From NCBI GenBank assembly GCA_964466745.1, contig CAYXOX010000061.1, forward strand, positions 1-15,480: a DNA stretch of 15,480 nucleotides, read 5' to 3'. Each line of letters opens with the position of its first letter. The stretch's first letter is position 1. The notes under the pieces are model-generated. The model was not told the DNA's origin and ran no database searches. It saw nothing but the letters and a program-made list of their open reading frames with translations. Both the position numbers and the translations under genes were made by a program. Of the stretch, positions 14,262 through 15,480 are shown piece by piece. Origin of the DNA: CAYXOX01 sp964466745 (GTDB taxonomy: Bacteria > Pseudomonadota > Alphaproteobacteria > Rhodobacterales > Rhodobacteraceae).

Positions 14262-14276
14262 TCGCGCGGGAGCCTC

Positions 14277-14305
14277 TTGCGCTGCCTGCAGGACCGGCCT
14301 ATATC
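14277..14305 (+). promoter_or_regulatory. Sigma70-like promoter of the rimP-nusA operon
   Basis: TTGCGC (14277-14282), a 17-nt spacer and TATATC (14300-14305). A start near A14313 gives a leader of about 87 nt that contains the two hairpins listed next. Spacing is ideal and the region lies just where the operon promoter is expected; not experimentally supported. Confidence 0.55.
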
Positions 14306-14321
14306 CCCCTTCAACAGCGGC

Positions 14322-14384
14322 GCGTCGGTCTCCACCCCCGACGCTCCACCGGGAAAGATCGACGGGCCGCGCGCCCGTTTTTTT
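14322..14384 (+). ncRNA. rimP leader: hairpin plus intrinsic terminator (putative attenuator)
   Basis: The leader first forms GCGTCGG (14322-14328) paired with CCGACGC (14338-14344) around a 9-nt loop, then ACGGGC (14362-14367) paired with GCCCGT (14373-14378), followed by a T-run (14378-14384, seven T). The second element looks like an intrinsic terminator placed only 15 nt before the rimP ATG and downstream of the likely promoter, so it would act on this operon's own transcript. Leaders with premature terminators before rimP-nusA have been predicted computationally in bacteria (rimP leader). NusA itself affects hairpin pausing and termination, so autoregulation is a reasonable inference. 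Confidence 0.65.
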
Positions 14385-14399
14385 GTGCTTGGAAACCCG

Positions 14400-14972
14400 A
14401 TGAACGACCTTGTCGCGAAAGCCGCCATAGACCGGCGCCTGGCCGAGATCGTGACCCCCGTGATCGAGGGCATGGGCTTCGAGCTGGTGCGCGTGCGGCT
14501 GATGGCCGGAAAGACGCCCACGCTCCAGATCATGGCCGAGCGCCCCGAGGGCGGGATCGAGGTGGACGACTGCGCCGAGATCTCCACCGCGGTGAGCGCG
14601 GTGCTCGATGTCGAGGATCCGATCCTCGATGCCTACACCCTGGAGGTTTCCAGCCCCGGCATCGACAGGCCCCTGACGCGTCTGAAGGACTTCGACACCT
14701 GGGAAGGCTACGAGGCCAAGCTCGAAACGCTGGAGCTGATCGACGGGCGCCGTCGTTTCAAGGGTGTGCTCGCGGGCACCGAGGGCGACGAGGTGCTCAT
14801 CAACATCGATGAAGGAACGGTCGGCCTGACCTTCGAGATGCTGAGCGACGCCAAGCTCGTGCTGACCGACGAACTGGTCCGGGAAATGCTGCGCCAGCGC
14901 AAGGCCGCTGGCATCGTGAACGAAAGCGACTTCGACGAGGTCGTCGAGGAAACGTCTGAGGAGGACGGATAA
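14400..14972 (+). CDS. rimP: Ribosome maturation factor RimP
   Basis: 190 residues; assists maturation of the 30S subunit. The N-terminal domain has AEIVTPVIEGMGFELVRV (15-32) and IEVDDCAEIS (53-62). The family's hallmark SSPGIDRPLT lies at 84-93, and the C-terminal Sm-like domain begins near 95, with the strands VLINI (132-136) and the LVLTDELV segment (153-160). An acidic tail (175-190) is longer than in E. coli RimP and resembles alphaproteobacterial members. ATG 14400 is chosen over an upstream in-frame ATG (14277) because the latter overlaps the promoter and leader hairpins and adds 41 residues foreign to the family. The Shine-Dalgarno sequence is weak (GGA at 14391). Its stop overlaps the nusA ATG by one base (TAATG). 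Confidence 0.96.
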   Translation: MNDLVAKAAIDRRLAEIVTPVIEGMGFELVRVRLMAGKTPTLQIMAERPEGGIEVDDCAEISTAVSAVLDVEDPILDAYTLEVSSPGIDRPLTRLKDFDTWEGYEAKLETLELIDGRRRFKGVLAGTEGDEVLINIDEGTVGLTFEMLSDAKLVLTDELVREMLRQRKAAGIVNESDFDEVVEETSEEDG

Positions 14973-15480
14973 TGGCGATTACCTCTGCCAACCAGCTGGA
15001 GCTTCTGCAGACCGCCGAGGCGGTCGCGCGCGAGAAGATGATCGACCCCGCGCTCGTCGTGGAGGCGATGGAAGAGAGCCTCGCCCGTGCCGCGAAGTCG
15101 CGTTACGGCGCCGAGATGGACATTCGCGTCTCCATCGACCGCAAGACGGGCAAGGCGAGCTTCACGCGCGTCCGCACGGTGGTGGAGGACGACGCGCTGG
15201 AGAACTACCAGGCGGAGCTTACGGTGGAGCAGGCGAAGCAGTATCTCGACGACCCGAAGGTGGGCGACACCATCGTGGACGAGGTTCCCCCGGTGGAAAT
15301 GGGCCGGATCGCCGCCCAGAGCGCCAAGCAGGTGATCCTGCAGCGCGTCCGCGAGGCCGAGCGCGACAAGCAGTACGAGGAGTTCAAGGACCGCGCCGGC
15401 ACGATCATCAACGGCATCGTCAAGCGCGAGGAATACGGCAACATCATCGTCGATATCGGCCGCGGCGAAGGCATCCTGCG
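14972..15480 (+). CDS. nusA: Transcription termination/antitermination factor NusA, 3'-truncated by window end
   Basis: The frame is open to the window end; 169 complete codons are visible. Residues 1 to about 130 are the NusA N-terminal domain that binds RNA polymerase: QLELLQTAEAVAREKMID (8-25), VVEAMEESLARAAKSRYG (29-46), the PPVEMGRIAAQSAKQVILQRVREAER region (105-130). From about 135 the S1 RNA-binding domain begins (GTIINGIVKREEYGNIIVDIGRGEGILR). The start is ATG 14972 in TAATG overlap with rimP, with GAGGAGG (14958-14964) as the ribosome site. NusA modulates pausing, intrinsic termination and rRNA antitermination; in alphaproteobacteria the operon usually continues to a YlxR protein and infB. 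Confidence 0.96.
   Translation, partial: MAITSANQLELLQTAEAVAREKMIDPALVVEAMEESLARAAKSRYGAEMDIRVSIDRKTGKASFTRVRTVVEDDALENYQAELTVEQAKQYLDDPKVGDTIVDEVPPVEMGRIAAQSAKQVILQRVREAERDKQYEEFKDRAGTIINGIVKREEYGNIIVDIGRGEGIL

Larger units (their letters stand above)
14022..14276. other. GC-rich non-coding region after pip
   Basis: About 255 nt with no supported gene; short frames crossing it have proline/arginine-rich composition typical of shadows. It holds the two inverted REP-like palindromes (14114-14138 and 14237-14261), listed separately, and ends at the rimP promoter. No T-run terminator for pip is visible unless the palindromes serve that purpose. Confidence 0.6.

Noticed and set aside
14277..14399. 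41-residue extension of RimP
   Set aside because: It begins inside the promoter -35 and runs through the terminator hairpin; family proteins start at the ATG at 14400.
1..15480. CRISPR arrays, tRNA or rRNA genes, insertion sequences, phage or toxin-antitoxin genes
   Set aside because: No direct-repeat series, cloverleaf, transposase motif or terminal repeats were found; all substantial frames are explained by ordinary chromosomal genes.

Overview
The window is chromosomal DNA from a high-GC alphaproteobacterium, most likely a member of Rhodobacterales (Roseobacter/Paracoccaceae type). This is inferred from the strong G/C third-position bias, the alphaproteobacterial gene families and pairings (comF-grxC-nitrilase, an NDUFAF5-like protein next to hemH, rimP-nusA), a bacterial voltage-gated sodium channel of the marine alphaproteobacterial type, and a pair of CCCCGGG-type intergenic palindromes. 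No tRNA, rRNA, IS element, phage gene or CRISPR array is visible. Almost all the DNA is coding.

Layout. (1) 1-5346, plus strand: a tightly packed run of a 5'-truncated ABC exporter half, a second paralogous ABC exporter half, an RlmD/TrmA-type RNA m5U methyltransferase and a NaChBac-type sodium channel. Stops and starts overlap by 4 nt (ATGA, then GTGA), then a 23-nt gap leads to the channel. (2) 5347-7743, an envelope block: a lipoprotein L,D-transpeptidase-fold protein, a convergent CAP/SCP-domain lipoprotein, a divergent Tat-like exported L,D-transpeptidase-fold protein, and a 61-residue exported or membrane protein with its own promoter and a strong bidirectional terminator. (3) 7811-9829, minus strand: an NDUFAF5/BioC-like protein that lacks the SAM-binding glycine motif, followed by ferrochelatase (hemH). 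(4) 9861-12200, plus strand: comF-like phosphoribosyltransferase, glutaredoxin 3, a nitrilase-superfamily amidase and a MarR regulator, in a compact operon. (5) 12228-14021: ubiG (minus) divergent from proline iminopeptidase (plus). The iminopeptidase may be read from a leaderless mRNA. (6) 14022-14399: non-coding DNA with an inverted pair of REP-like palindromes, a sigma70-like promoter and a rimP leader of two hairpins ending in a terminator with seven T. (7) 14400-15480: rimP and the start of nusA, the head of the ribosome-maturation/antitermination operon.

The genes are mainly housekeeping: haem and ubiquinone synthesis, complex I-related assembly, redox control, translation and transcription. 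The envelope block and the exporter-channel operon are the more lineage-specific parts. I did not find a convincing new multi-gene defence or mobile system. The points most worth a second look are the CxxC in the sodium-channel turret, the clustered L,D-transpeptidase and CAP proteins, the methyltransferase-fold protein without motif I, and the rimP leader.
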